A stretch of DNA of 64,000 nt from Entamoeba invadens IP1. Its lineage: Eukaryota > Evosea > Mastigamoebida > Endamoebidae. Each line of letters starts with the position of its first letter. Within the stretch, counting starts at the first letter, position 1. This document shows positions 19,896-29,619 of this stretch, piece by piece. Where the stretch lies: contig NW_004440309.1 in the NCBI RefSeq assembly GCF_000330505.1, positions 138,600 to 202,599 of the forward strand, read 5' to 3'. The notes beneath the pieces are model-generated. The model saw only the letters and a program-made list of their open reading frames with translations. It was not told the origin of the DNA and made no database searches. Both the position numbers and the translations under genes were made by a program.

Positions 19896-21358
19896 TTACT
19901 CTTTCTTCGAAACATACGTGAACCCATCAAACTTGATCTCTTCACCACCCAACTTCTGATTTTTCTCCTCGTCAATAGCGGACTGAGTTTCGCCAAGGAA
20001 GAATGGGTCGATGTTTGCAACGTCTTCGGCTGATTTAACGTTTGGAACGTAAGGCGGGACAACCTCGAGTTTGAGCAACCTGTCAAAGTCGAGCCCTTGG
20101 AAAAACGGGTGGGTCTTCATCACTGCAGTATCGATCAAACGCTTCGTCGGATTTTTTTCAAGAAGTCCGTCGATGAACGTTTTGATTGAACTTGGGGTGT
20201 TTGGTGGATATCGTACACTCTCATTCACAATGTTCTGGTACATCTCACGCTCATCTTCGCTGTAAAATGGCGGGATCCCGACCATCATTTCATACGTCAA
20301 AATACCAAAACTCCACCAATCAACGGCGCTGTCATATTTTTCACCCAACAAAATTTCTGGCGCAAGGTATGCGGCAGTTCCACAGAACGTACCAGTCTTG
20401 TCCCCACCCTCTTTCATCCCAGTTTTGCTCAGCCCGAAATCGGTAATACAAACATGCCCTTCGCACGTCAACAACACGTTCTCTGGTTTCAAGTCTCGGT
20501 AAATAATACCGTGTTTGTGAAGGTGCTCAAGAGCGAGCAAAATCTCTGCAGAGTAGAATTTGGCGCGGGCGATCGAGAAACGCCTTTCGTTTTGCAAGTG
20601 GAAGAACAGCTCCCCACCGTTGACGAAGTCCATCACAAAATATAATTTGTTTTCGTTCTGGAAGGAGTAGTGCATGTGGACGATAAATGGATTGTCGATT
20701 GTGCCCAAAACCTCACGCTCGGCCATCGTGTGCTCAACCTCGTTCGTTTCAACAACAGCCTTTTTGTCCAAGATCTTCATCGCAAATATCTTCCCAGTGT
20801 CTTTCTTCTTCACCAACATCACCTTTCCGTACGTTCCTTTTCCAATCAATTTTAGTGTCTCAAAGTCTTCCAACTTCGGTTTGGAAACCTGAGACTTTCT
20901 GTTGGTTGATTTATTGTCGATAAAGGTCTGGAAGACTGCGTTCCACTCGTCACGTGTAGCGTCGGAGTCGAACGCAAGACGGAAAATTTTATTGTCAAGA
21001 AGCAATTCCAACATCACACGCTTCTTGTCTTCTGTCTTTTTTAAGGAAGTCAACTTGTTGATGTCGACTGTTCCTTTTTGGTCGCTTTCCTAAATGTTAT
21101 TTTCCGACGTTCTACCCAAAGAAAGGAATAATTAAAAAATAACTCGCTACGCCCAAAAACCTGTTTGAGTTTTGAAAGAAAACTTCATCCAAATTGTCGA
21201 AATTTTATTCCATTGAAAAAATGGGTGAAAAGCCAAACTTTTTTGTCTGCGTAATAGTCTAACGCCCCACTCTTTCTAAAAACGAACCACCTTTTCTTCC
21301 AACTCTTTACTTTATGACCCTCCTTCACCATTATACCACTCTTCAGTACGTCAGACAT
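19896..21358 (-). CDS. Akt/PKB-like AGC kinase with N-terminal PH domain (two exons)
   Basis: Exon 1 is 21239-21358 and exon 2 is 19896-21089; 437 residues in all. Exon 1 supplies the first PH strands (SGIMVKEGHKVKSWKKRWFV). Exon 2 supplies the rest of the PH domain, including the invariant C-terminal-helix Trp89 in TRDEWNAVF. The kinase domain begins near 118: GKGTYGKV, Lys145, YRDLKPEN (Asp239), DFG (257-259), activation-loop Thr274 in GTFCGTAAYLAPE. The hydrophobic motif FDGFTYV (Thr431) lies near the C terminus. PH-AGC kinases of this type are recruited by PIP3/PI(3,4)P2 and phosphorylated by PDK1. The PTEN-like phosphatase in the same window would oppose it. The TCA-TTG frame alone would lose the front of the PH domain. 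Confidence 0.88.
21090..21238 (-). other. Intron of the Akt-like gene, 149 nt, non-consensus 5' end
   Basis: Phase 0. The 5' boundary is GTTTGG rather than the GTTTGT of every other intron here; the 3' boundary is ACATTTAG. Joining gives ...YYADKK followed by ESDQKGTV, a natural PH-domain strand-loop-strand. Confidence 0.72.
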
Positions 21359-21386
21359 CTTTAATCCTTTTTCCAGTTTCTTAACT

Positions 21387-21397
21387 TTTAAAAATAC
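21387..21397 (-). promoter_or_regulatory. TATA-like element of the Akt-like gene
   Basis: The minus strand reads GTATTTTTAAA 29-39 bp before the reconstructed ATG at 21358. The match to GTATTTAAA at the right distance independently supports the upstream exon. Confidence 0.55.
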
Positions 21398-21976
21398 TAT
21401 TTTAAATCTCTAGTTTCTTTTTAGTTCTGTTCTGATTCTTTCCGTTTTTCTTTTCTTTAAATAATTTTCAACCGGCCTTTTCGAGTTCGTTTTTCGACTT
21501 TTCTTTTTAAAATTGGTTACTCAACGCCTTGATTGCTCCATTATTATTTTTTCCTGAACTCTTGAATTTTGATTGCTGTTGTATCATTAAAATATCATCA
21601 AAATTATGATTCTAATTTTTTCGTTCTTTTGGTCATATGAAAAAAACACCAAGTTGTTTTAATAATAAAATTTAATTGTTTTTACTATTTAAATTTTAAT
21701 TGTCTTTTGAACCAGACCTTTCAGTTTTTCAGTATTTATTAAAAAGTGGTGTGTTATGTCGCTTTTCATTCAGTTTGTGGATTTTTTTCAATCAATATTT
21801 AAACTATATTATAACCATATAACTATCATGAACAAACCATTAATTGTATCGTTCAAAAACTAACAGATATATCGGACACCAAATAATGCTTTTATGAATT
21901 AACTCGTGAAAAAATCGAAAACATTTTTATCCAATTTCCGATAAAAATTGTATTATAATTAACTAAAAAAAATCAA
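21398..21976. other. Spacer upstream of the Akt-like gene
   Basis: About 580 AT-rich bases with poly-T tracts. No gene or repeat recognised. Confidence 0.5.
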
Positions 21977-23218
21977 TCAATTTTTGTTTTCAAGAAGACT
22001 GAGGAGTTGTGTATTGACTGCCTTCCAACAAGCCAACTCTTCTCTTACCTTAAAAAGTTCGGTGGCTTCGTCGGTTTGGAGTGTTCCATCGATTTTCGAA
22101 GCACTTGCTTTTCTGAACACGACGTTTTCAAGTTCCCTTTTTGTTTGTTTTTGTGCTTGTTCGACCAATATGAGTGAGAACAGTTCGTCTTTAATAGCCG
22201 GGTATTTTTTCAGTAAAATTTGTTCGACGACCCATTCCTTAGTCTTTTTGATAGAAATGTCTTCCAGTGAATTAAAATTTGTTGGTGTTGTAATAACTGT
22301 GCACCGAATGATAGGACTTTTAATATGATCGATGACCAACAACGGTTCAGTGGTTTCAGTATCGAACACAACCAACGTCCCATTTTGATATCCAACCAAC
22401 AAATTTCCATTATAATCGACCAAGTCTCTTACAATCCCATTTTCACCATGTTCAATCACTTTGCCCATCATCTCTTCTTTTCGATTCACTCGATCAAACT
22501 GTGGAGCATACAACACAGGTATTCGATAGACTTTCCCATCTACACACCCCACAGAAAATACAGTGAGCTCCTCATTTGTGCACAGACAAATGGGTTGTGA
22601 TGGTAATGTGAATGACGCAGTTGGAGTGACTTCCCCATATTTCCAACACTTCACGGTGTTGTCTAAAGAGACTGAAATAAAGCCTGGGATTCTATTATTC
22701 GAAGATATTATGTGTGTGACGGGAAGGGTATGTGCGGTCAATGTAAAGAGTGGTGTGCATAGGGTTCCATTAAATATTGCGACAAACGACCACCCTCGAA
22801 TCACCGAGTCTTCTCCACCCGTTAAAAGAACTCCACACTTCTCGGAGAAACAAAGCGCGTTGATCTTCTTGTTATGTGCTTGAAACTGTTTCAGTAAGAC
22901 CCCACTCTTCTCTTCCCACACTAGAACTTTCCCACTAACAGTCCCACCGATGATATACATCCCTTTGACATACAATAATGATGACACCGGTTCGATGATG
23001 GATGACTTCGAAACAACATTCTCCCGCAAAAAGGAGTACTCGTACACGCACGACTTCTCCGTGTCGTTAATAAGGAACTTCGAGTGTTGGATATTTAACG
23101 CAGCGGCAGACACACCCGTGACATTTTGTGGCGATTTAAATCTGCACTGAATCTCTCCGTTCTTCGCGTTGATCAAATACGACATTCCATCGTACCCCGT
23201 TGCGAGTATACTCTTCAT
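21977..23218 (-). CDS. WDR18 / Ipi3-like WD40 protein of the Rix1 complex
   Basis: 413 residues. WD40 repeats occupy about residues 1-290. Blocks typical of Ipi3/WDR18: FQAHNKKINALCFSEKCGVLLTGGED near 111-136 (split), LTAHTLPVTHI near 159-169, SVSLDNTVKCW near 182-192, and SVGCVDGKVYRIPV near 219-232. The C-terminal ~110 residues are helical with a coiled coil (VREELACWKAVNTQLLSLLE), as in the family, where it mediates dimerisation. Ipi3 works with Rix1 and Ipi1 in ITS2 processing and pre-60S maturation in the nucleolus/nucleus. Start and stop look complete. Confidence 0.8.
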   Translation of the reverse strand: MKSILATGYDGMSYLINAKNGEIQCRFKSPQNVTGVSAAALNIQHSKFLINDTEKSCVYEYSFLRENVVSKSSIIEPVSSLLYVKGMYIIGGTVSGKVLVWEEKSGVLLKQFQAHNKKINALCFSEKCGVLLTGGEDSVIRGWSFVAIFNGTLCTPLFTLTAHTLPVTHIISSNNRIPGFISVSLDNTVKCWKYGEVTPTASFTLPSQPICLCTNEELTVFSVGCVDGKVYRIPVLYAPQFDRVNRKEEMMGKVIEHGENGIVRDLVDYNGNLLVGYQNGTLVVFDTETTEPLLVIDHIKSPIIRCTVITTPTNFNSLEDISIKKTKEWVVEQILLKKYPAIKDELFSLILVEQAQKQTKRELENVVFRKASASKIDGTLQTDEATELFKVREELACWKAVNTQLLSLLENKN

Positions 23219-23489
23219 TCTCCAACCTTCTTTTCTTAGTTGTATTTATTAGGGTTGTGCTGTTTTTCAATTCCACAAATTCAGTGTACAATATCGGGAT
23301 ACCATACTTCTAATAACATTTCGTGAAAGAAAAATGTTATTCCTCCAATCGACTTAGTGGCGATTATAATTAGGTTTTTATTATTAAATTTAATTATAAT
23401 TAACACCATGCACCAATCAAAGACACGTAGAGAGTCGTGTGGACTACGTAGTTAAGATTTATATCCAAACTGCCAACCTTGTTCAGATA

Positions 23490-24016
23490 ATGCAGACAGA
23501 GCAATTCAAAGAGATCGCATATGAAGACCGTACGTCTTCTATGAAACTGATGTTATTTTTGAATGGGGTTGGTGCACACGACAAGTCACTGATATCTGTC
23601 AAATTCGAGTCCGACTCTCTCGACGTGGAGGTGAAAAGTCTCAATGGGGTGAATTATCATTTAAATAGAAAAGTGTTTGCCCCAATCGATCCGGCCAAGT
23701 CTCGTTACACTCTTTCTTCAAATAGAATTAACATATTCCTCGAAAAGGTGACATCAACGTCATGGTCTCAATGGGAGAAACAAAAGGATTCCTTCGTTTG
23801 TTTGATATGAACTGTTATTTATAATTAATTTATAATTATTATAAAAATTCTAATAACTAGAAAGCACCAAAAACAGACGACAAAGACCCACAAGCCGGTC
23901 TTATGAATATGATGAAAGACATGTATGAAAAAGGTGACGATGATATGAAACGAACAATCGCAAAAGCCTGGACTGAAGCTCAAGACAAGAAAAATTCAGG
24001 CGCACCAATGCTCTGA
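23490..24016 (+). CDS. CacyBP/SIP-like protein: CS domain plus SGS segment (two exons)
   Basis: Exon 1 is 23490-23795 and exon 2 is 23861-24016; 153 residues from the first ATG. Residues ~1-98 form a CS domain, with [13 protein letters not shown] near 49-61 and a KSRY...NIFLEKV...SWSQW strand pattern. Exon 2 encodes the SGS segment: [19 protein letters not shown], then [13 protein letters not shown], almost the animal CacyBP sequence. CacyBP/SIP and Sgt1 are Hsp90/Skp1-linked co-chaperones. The animal N-terminal Siah-binding domain is missing. The frame is open upstream to 23439 without an ATG, so an extra 5' exon is possible. Confidence 0.85.
23796..23860 (+). other. Intron of the CacyBP/SIP gene, 65 nt
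   Basis: Boundaries are GTTTGT (23796-23801) and AACTAG (ending 23860), phase 0. Splicing joins the CS domain to an unmistakable SGS segment. Confidence 0.9.
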
Positions 24017-24168
24017 TTAACACTTTCTATTGAAATTGAAACCTTTGATTTATCGTTGTGTTTCTTGACAATTGTAAACTATGTCTAAATAAAATACTAA
24101 TAAAATACCATCACTCCTTAAACGACTAATACATTTCACTTGAAGAGTAAACAATTACAGACCATTTA

Positions 24169-25281
24169 TTAGCTTCTGCATATCGCCGGGTCAACTGCTT
24201 TGACCAGTAGCCCCGATTCTTTCATCAACGAGCTTCCATATACTCCATAGCTCCAATCGTACCCAACGCCAATCGCAAGATATCTCCCGTCGGGGGAATA
24301 GCACCCTGCGGTGATCGAGGCAAAATTCGCTATAGGTGGAAGCATCCCAATCGCTTTGAACTTGAACACATCCCAGAACCCCATTGAACCATCTCCTCCT
24401 GCGGTGAACAAACTACCATCGAACCTGTATTTAACCACGTTTACAGGATACATCTCAACTCCTGTTGGTTTCTTTGATGTGTGTGCCTTGAAACAGTACG
24501 ATGTCTCAGAGAGGGAGTTTGTGAAGAAATAGTTGTAAATCGTTGAATCGGCGGTTCCAAAAGAACACCCTTTTCCGTCCTCGAACATTGACACACATAA
24601 TGGTACTGAGCGTGTTACTGGGAACTTACCGACGACACTCGACGTGAGTTCCCTCATGTTTCTTAAGTCGAACATCCCCACCATCCCATTTTGTTGTCCA
24701 ACACAGAACATATCTCCTTTGAGGTCAACACAGGTGATCTTTGAAGCCAAGTTAATTGAAAATGCTATTTTCGATGTTCTCGCGTCGATGATCCGAATGA
24801 CCCCATCCGTCCCCGTCGATAAAATGATTCCCAAATCCGCAGAAAATTTGAGACCAGTCACAACACCCTTATGTTGAGCAATTCTGATCTTTTGCGACGC
24901 TCCTTGTTGTTGTGCGTTCCATCCATACACAAACCCATATGAGTCACCGAAAAAAAGTGTCAGTGGGTCGTGTGTAGTCGCCAATTTTGTGACTGGGCAG
25001 TCATTGACAAGTGCCGAAGCCAATTTGGAACTTTCATTGTTCAGCGCGAGGATTCTAACCGTTGAGTCCCACCCACACACTGATATGACCGAGTCGTTCC
25101 CGGTCATCGACCAAGACACGTCACTGATACTGTCGTTGCATGCGTCTTGTATTGAAAAAAATGGTTGTAGGTTAGTTTGGTATGGGATACGGACAATAGG
25201 CTTGATTTGAGGTTGTACCTGTTGTTGAAATTGTGGTGTTTGGTAATTTTGGGCCGAGCCCCAATACGTTTGAAATGACAT
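24169..25281 (-). CDS. Rae1/Gle2-like WD40 mRNA export factor
   Basis: 370 residues. A Gln-rich N-terminal ~40 residues precede a seven-bladed propeller. Features of Rae1/Bub3: DSISDVSWSM near 50-59, GWDSTVRI near 69-76, AGGDGSMGFWDVFKF near 291-305, and the signature GVGYDWSYG near 337-345 (YDWSKG in other species). Rae1 binds the GLEBS motif of a nucleoporin and assists mRNA export and spindle functions; Bub3 is the sister family. The N-terminal extension favours Rae1. Complete single exon. Confidence 0.88.
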   Translation of the reverse strand: MSFQTYWGSAQNYQTPQFQQQVQPQIKPIVRIPYQTNLQPFFSIQDACNDSISDVSWSMTGNDSVISVCGWDSTVRILALNNESSKLASALVNDCPVTKLATTHDPLTLFFGDSYGFVYGWNAQQQGASQKIRIAQHKGVVTGLKFSADLGIILSTGTDGVIRIIDARTSKIAFSINLASKITCVDLKGDMFCVGQQNGMVGMFDLRNMRELTSSVVGKFPVTRSVPLCVSMFEDGKGCSFGTADSTIYNYFFTNSLSETSYCFKAHTSKKPTGVEMYPVNVVKYRFDGSLFTAGGDGSMGFWDVFKFKAIGMLPPIANFASITAGCYSPDGRYLAIGVGYDWSYGVYGSSLMKESGLLVKAVDPAICRS

Positions 25282-25811
25282 TCTTTATTTTCGAGTTTCC
25301 TTGTAAATTGGATCCTTTTCAATTCCTTTGTTCCATCAGTTCGGGGAAACTCCAATCCCAATCCCTAATCTCCCGTCTCCTTGTCACTTTTTTTCAACCA
25401 TTTTGTTCCTCACAACTTTTAGAGTTCTGGTTGAGTTTTTCCATTTTGGGATCAATTCCTTTTCTAACAAAGTTCTATTCATATTACTTTCTTTTACTAT
25501 ACTTAATAACTTCATGGATCTTTTGTCTTTTTTTCTGTTTTTTTTACTATTTTTTTCATTAATAATCATAAAGTGATAATACTAATATTAATATTAGATT
25601 ATTAGTTTAATCCTAATTATTTATTAATCTATAATATATTATTAATTATATTAATAATCAATTATTAATTAATATAGTTTTATAATAGTTATGCATTAAT
25701 AATAAGTTATTAAAGCATAATAACTACAAATAAACTATAAAAAACCATAAAACAACGATAAAAAAAATATGAATTTGTTTGGTGAGTATTAAGTTGTTTT
25801 GTAGTAAATAA
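25282..25811. other. AT-rich spacer, no gene seen
   Basis: About 530 bases. The half near 25570-25720 is an ATTA/TAAT low-complexity tract. No RNA or protein gene recognised. Confidence 0.55.
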
Positions 25812-27704
25812 TTAGATATCGACAAAGTCTCTTGTAGCTCCAAAGTCCATGAGGTCGATCCAGCTTTGGTCATCTGACAAGCAGAAGAAGTTGTCTCTAA
25901 TGATTTCGTCGACTTGTTTTTTGAAGTTTTCGCACAGCTCTTCGTTTTCGAGTTCGAGTACAATAGGTTTCGGTCGTCTAAATTTCTTGACGGTGACGAC
26001 CTTTTCTGCGGTGAAGACTTCGACGTCTCCTCCAATTTTGAGTGTTTCTTGTGTGATCCATTTGTTCTTATTTTTGATACAGATCATGATCATATCATTG
26101 AACAAGTACACGCGTGTCGGTGTTTTAGCAATGACGTTACCCGTCCACAAATGGTATCTATTATCCTTCAACAAGTCCTCGTCTCCTATTTCTTTAACAA
26201 CTTCTTGTAAAGAGTCTCGCATTTTCGAACGTTCATTAGCAATTGTTGAGAAGAAATGAAACTCGTTGAATGCTTCTTTCAGTTGGAAGTAGTCCGGATG
26301 TGATCGTTTTGTCAATTTAATAATTTCTTTTATAAGCATTGGATATCTCATCACACGTTGGACCGGTTGAATTAATAACGACTCGAGCGTTTGTGACTCA
26401 AGTTCTTTCAATTTCAAATTCTCTTTCAATAACATCGAGACTTTTGGCTCCTTTTTGAGGCGTTTCCACGTCGACAGTGCTATTTGATAGTCCGTTGTGA
26501 AATTCAAATACGGCGCCACATGTGGGAGGAGCATTTTAAGTGTATCTCCAATGCACGTGTCCACCTTATACTTCTCAAGTGATTGTTTCAACTTCTCTAC
26601 AAAGATTTTCGACGATTTGATGCATCGGGGAAGAGTCAAAAAGACCGCGTTGATTTGTTTCTCAATTCCTTTATTACCACCAATACTCTCTAGTAATGGT
26701 TGTCTAAAGTAGTTCTCCATCAAGACCATATTATCATGTAAGTTCTGTTCCGTGTCGACTAATTCTTGAATACACTCTTTCCGTTTAATAACATTCTCTA
26801 TCCCATAGTCTTTCCTCACTAAGTATCCTCTTATGAACCCTTGTAACACTTCCAATGCTTGATTCTCAGGTATCACATACTTCTTCTTCGCCCATTTCAC
26901 ACTCGTCACTACACTCATTTTCTTCGGTCGGTCTATCACAGTATCGACTAATGGCCGTCGCGCCTTCTCCGTCTTATATGTCAAGTGACTCAACTTTTTC
27001 CCTCTCTTCTCCTCTTCCTTAGTGTTCCCAAATGTCTCTTGCATCGAGGTGTCCCCAGTAAACCCAACAGTGCAATGTCTCGAACGCCCAATCGACATCT
27101 CAAGCCACAATTTCAGTTTGGAGATGACCATCCCATCATCAGGGGTTCGCATTAAAATGGGGACTAAGAGCTTCTTACACTCGCTCTTGTCATCAAACAG
27201 CATTATGGTACTGACTAAGACCGGGGTCATCCCTTTAACTATTATCTCGAGGATCTCGTCGTACCCTTCACTCTTCATGCCATTCGGAACAACAAAATTC
27301 AACGCCTTCTTTATGTGGACACCAAATCGACACAACTCCGCAATGCAACGCGCAGCCTCTTTTTTCGAATAGTCTTTAACAAACGGTCTCGTTTCGTTGA
27401 TATAGTTCAAGTAGTTCTCAAATGCTCCAATGAGTCTGTGGTCAATACTCACTTTAATAATTTTACTCTTTGTCACAGCTTCTTTGTTTTTCAAAAAGAT
27501 GATCCCGAGCATCCCTTCAGGCTCAACGCAATCCTTAGGAAGAGTGTATTTATAATATTCGTTGACCTCAATTTGTATCCGACTGGATGTCTTGATATCA
27601 AAAGTCTCAAAAGCAAACATCTCCTGTTTCTCAGCTTGAATTAAATTGGGGTGGCGTGGCGTTCCTAACTTATTTGGACTCCCAGCGTCCTTCACGCTTA
27701 TCAT
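25812..27704 (-). CDS. Dbl-family RhoGEF with IQ motif (DH-PH)
   Basis: About 630 residues from the ATG ending at 27704; a longer frame would start at TTG. Order: an N-terminal ~200-residue helical part of unknown function, an IQ-like calmodulin/light-chain motif (ALEVLQGFIRGYLVRKDYG near 282-300), a DH domain near 305-490 with the conserved-region-3 signature LLIQPVQRVMRYPMLIKEI, and a PH domain near 500-605 (WTGNVIAKTPTRVYLFNDM). DH-PH proteins load GTP on Rho/Rac GTPases, which drive amoeboid motility and phagocytosis in Entamoeba. The frame stays open without ATG for about 30 codons upstream, so an upstream exon is possible. Confidence 0.93.
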   Translation of the reverse strand: MISVKDAGSPNKLGTPRHPNLIQAEKQEMFAFETFDIKTSSRIQIEVNEYYKYTLPKDCVEPEGMLGIIFLKNKEAVTKSKIIKVSIDHRLIGAFENYLNYINETRPFVKDYSKKEAARCIAELCRFGVHIKKALNFVVPNGMKSEGYDEILEIIVKGMTPVLVSTIMLFDDKSECKKLLVPILMRTPDDGMVISKLKLWLEMSIGRSRHCTVGFTGDTSMQETFGNTKEEEKRGKKLSHLTYKTEKARRPLVDTVIDRPKKMSVVTSVKWAKKKYVIPENQALEVLQGFIRGYLVRKDYGIENVIKRKECIQELVDTEQNLHDNMVLMENYFRQPLLESIGGNKGIEKQINAVFLTLPRCIKSSKIFVEKLKQSLEKYKVDTCIGDTLKMLLPHVAPYLNFTTDYQIALSTWKRLKKEPKVSMLLKENLKLKELESQTLESLLIQPVQRVMRYPMLIKEIIKLTKRSHPDYFQLKEAFNEFHFFSTIANERSKMRDSLQEVVKEIGDEDLLKDNRYHLWTGNVIAKTPTRVYLFNDMIMICIKNKNKWITQETLKIGGDVEVFTAEKVVTVKKFRRPKPIVLELENEELCENFKKQVDEIIRDNFFCLSDDQSWIDLMDFGATRDFVDI

Positions 27705-28076
27705 TCCTTTGTTTTTCAAGTTCGACTTTGAGGAAAGAACTTGGGGAATTTCGATACGTTTGTGTTGTCTGTTTGTTTCATTGTTATTCTTACTATCAGT
27801 TTAGTTCTTCTATAGTTTTCTTTTCTTACTTTGAATAGTTTCCATCTCTGCATATCAATTGATATTCATATTATTATAATAAATTATAATAAATATTATA
27901 ATATATCATAAATTAATTGAAGTCTAAGACTTTTTGAAATACTTTCTACTATTATACGAGGGAGTACTACATTAGTATAGTATTAGTATGGTATTAATAT
28001 AGTATGTTTGCAAAGTTCTATTTTTCTGTGATATTTTAATTATAAAATAGTAACAAATGAATTAGTTATATAACTA
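27705..28076. other. Spacer with repeated AGTATTAGTAT-like words
   Basis: About 370 bases. A short stretch near 27965-28005 repeats TAGTAT/TATTAGTATGG words imperfectly. No gene recognised. Confidence 0.5.
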
Positions 28077-29492
28077 TTACAAATCAATTTTAATATTATC
28101 AGTCTTTTTGTTTGTGTGTTTTGGAATTTGAAGGAACACGTCCAAATCGAGAGAAGTGACTTTCTCATGTATGACGGATAAGATCTCCTTTTCAGAGTAA
28201 CTTTTTATCGCATAGACGTAAGGTGAATTGTCATCGGAATACACCAAAAGTGTCGGGTAACTCTGCAAGACGTCCGCATTAACGACTTCATCTTGCTCAA
28301 TATCAACTACACCAAATTGAAAATTGGTGACATTCGACTGATTGAATTTGGTGCAAAGTGGGACCACCACCTTATCAATGTATTCGATGCATTTTCGATC
28401 GGAAAATGGACAAACGATAATCGCAGAAGTTTGCGAAGTGTACACATCAAAGTTGTCCAACGTTATGAGTGGAGGAACTTTTGACATGAAGGCGGAGGTG
28501 CTTTTTCTGCCTCGTCGAGCGTGACGAATTTTCCCCTGCAAAAAGTCTTCAACAAACTCTTCGACGTGTTTCTCGGTAACATTTTGGCGCATTGGATACA
28601 CGTCAATATCATGAAGAATAGACACCCACACTTTTTGGTCTTTCCCGTTATGTCCCTTTGGGGGTTCAAACACTTGTTGTGTCACAAATGGAAGAATCAG
28701 TTGGTACTTTCTTGCTATCTTCTTCATGAAAGTTGCACCCGTCATAGCAGAAATGTAATAGTAAAATAAGACTGGGACGTCGACCTGTTCGAGACTGTTC
28801 TGTACAACCTTTGCCTTAGAGAAAGGGGGGACAAACGCCAATATTGATTTAAACAGAATCACGCTCTTGTTATAGACAAGTTCAAATTCAGACACTTTTA
28901 AGTCACCGTTGTCGTCCAAAACATGAACAGACATTTGTGGACAATTTACAGAAGAGTTTGTTATCCACACAAACTGCTGTTTGTATCGTTTAGTTTCTTC
29001 TGCTATTTCAGTCATCATCGTTTCATATTGTTTAGCTTGGTCGTTACTCTGATACGACACAATGGCAACTGCAAATGAAGTGTTTAAAAGTCTTTGAATC
29101 TCGCTTTGAGTGGATACAAATAAATAAACTGGAGATAACATATCACGGAGCCAATCCTTGAGTTGTCCATATTCGTACATCCCATACATCTTTCGAAATT
29201 GTTTTCCTTTCTTATACAAAATAGTCGTCGGCATAACACTAAGTCCTTCTTTTTCGCACAGTTTGTCGTTCGGTTCATCGCATGATATTTCTCCAAAAGG
29301 AATTTGAGCGAACATCGAAAGTTGGTTAAACTCGTAAGTATAATCCTTGCACAATGGACACTCTTTCACAACAAATTTGATTAACAGCAATTCATTGGAG
29401 TCTATCGCCTCTTTAAAGTTTGTCAAGTTAAGTACTTGGAGTCGCCCATTAGTGCAAAGAAATAGTGTTACAACTAGTAATACAAGTTGCAT
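28077..29492 (-). CDS. PDI-like secretory thioredoxin-fold protein
   Basis: 471 residues. The signal peptide is residues 1 to ~16. The first thioredoxin-like domain (~18-118) has a redox motif CPLC (Cys45, Cys48) and a cis-Pro loop in LSVMPTTILY. The middle region is divergent thioredoxin-like. A last thioredoxin-like domain (~345-450) has CPFSDRKC, where the cysteines are five residues apart, instead of CxxC, and a cis-Pro at QSYPTLLVY. There is no C-terminal KDEL-type signal. Protein disulfide isomerases form and shuffle disulfides in the ER. This one has one normal and one unusual active site, so partial or chaperone-only activity is possible. A strong inverted repeat abuts the start codon. 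Confidence 0.82.
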   Translation of the reverse strand: MQLVLLVVTLFLCTNGRLQVLNLTNFKEAIDSNELLLIKFVVKECPLCKDYTYEFNQLSMFAQIPFGEISCDEPNDKLCEKEGLSVMPTTILYKKGKQFRKMYGMYEYGQLKDWLRDMLSPVYLFVSTQSEIQRLLNTSFAVAIVSYQSNDQAKQYETMMTEIAEETKRYKQQFVWITNSSVNCPQMSVHVLDDNGDLKVSEFELVYNKSVILFKSILAFVPPFSKAKVVQNSLEQVDVPVLFYYYISAMTGATFMKKIARKYQLILPFVTQQVFEPPKGHNGKDQKVWVSILHDIDVYPMRQNVTEKHVEEFVEDFLQGKIRHARRGRKSTSAFMSKVPPLITLDNFDVYTSQTSAIIVCPFSDRKCIEYIDKVVVPLCTKFNQSNVTNFQFGVVDIEQDEVVNADVLQSYPTLLVYSDDNSPYVYAIKSYSEKEILSVIHEKVTSLDLDVFLQIPKHTNKKTDNIKIDL

Positions 29493-29526
29493 TAAATTTT
29501 GAGTTCTGAAGAACTCAAAATTTAAT
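29491..29526 (-). repeat. Perfect inverted repeat, 16-bp arms, at the PDI start codon
   Basis: The arms 29491-29506 and 29511-29526 are exact reverse complements around a 4-base loop. On the minus strand the repeat ends with the A and T of the ATG and contains a GAAC promoter-like word in each orientation. The transcript could fold a very stable hairpin directly against the start codon. Confidence 0.9.
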
Positions 29527-29619
29527 AAATTTCGGAATTTGAAATATTAAATGAATTGTCTTTTAAATTGTTCATTATAGTTGTTTTATTATAAAAATAG
29601 AGTAAATACCAATCATTTT

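Noticed and set aside
27705..27800. Upstream exon for the RhoGEF starting in ATGCAGAGATGG near 27855
   Set aside because: The frame is open upstream without ATG, but no convincing GTTTGT donor or matching domain sequence was found, so the ATG at 27704 is kept.
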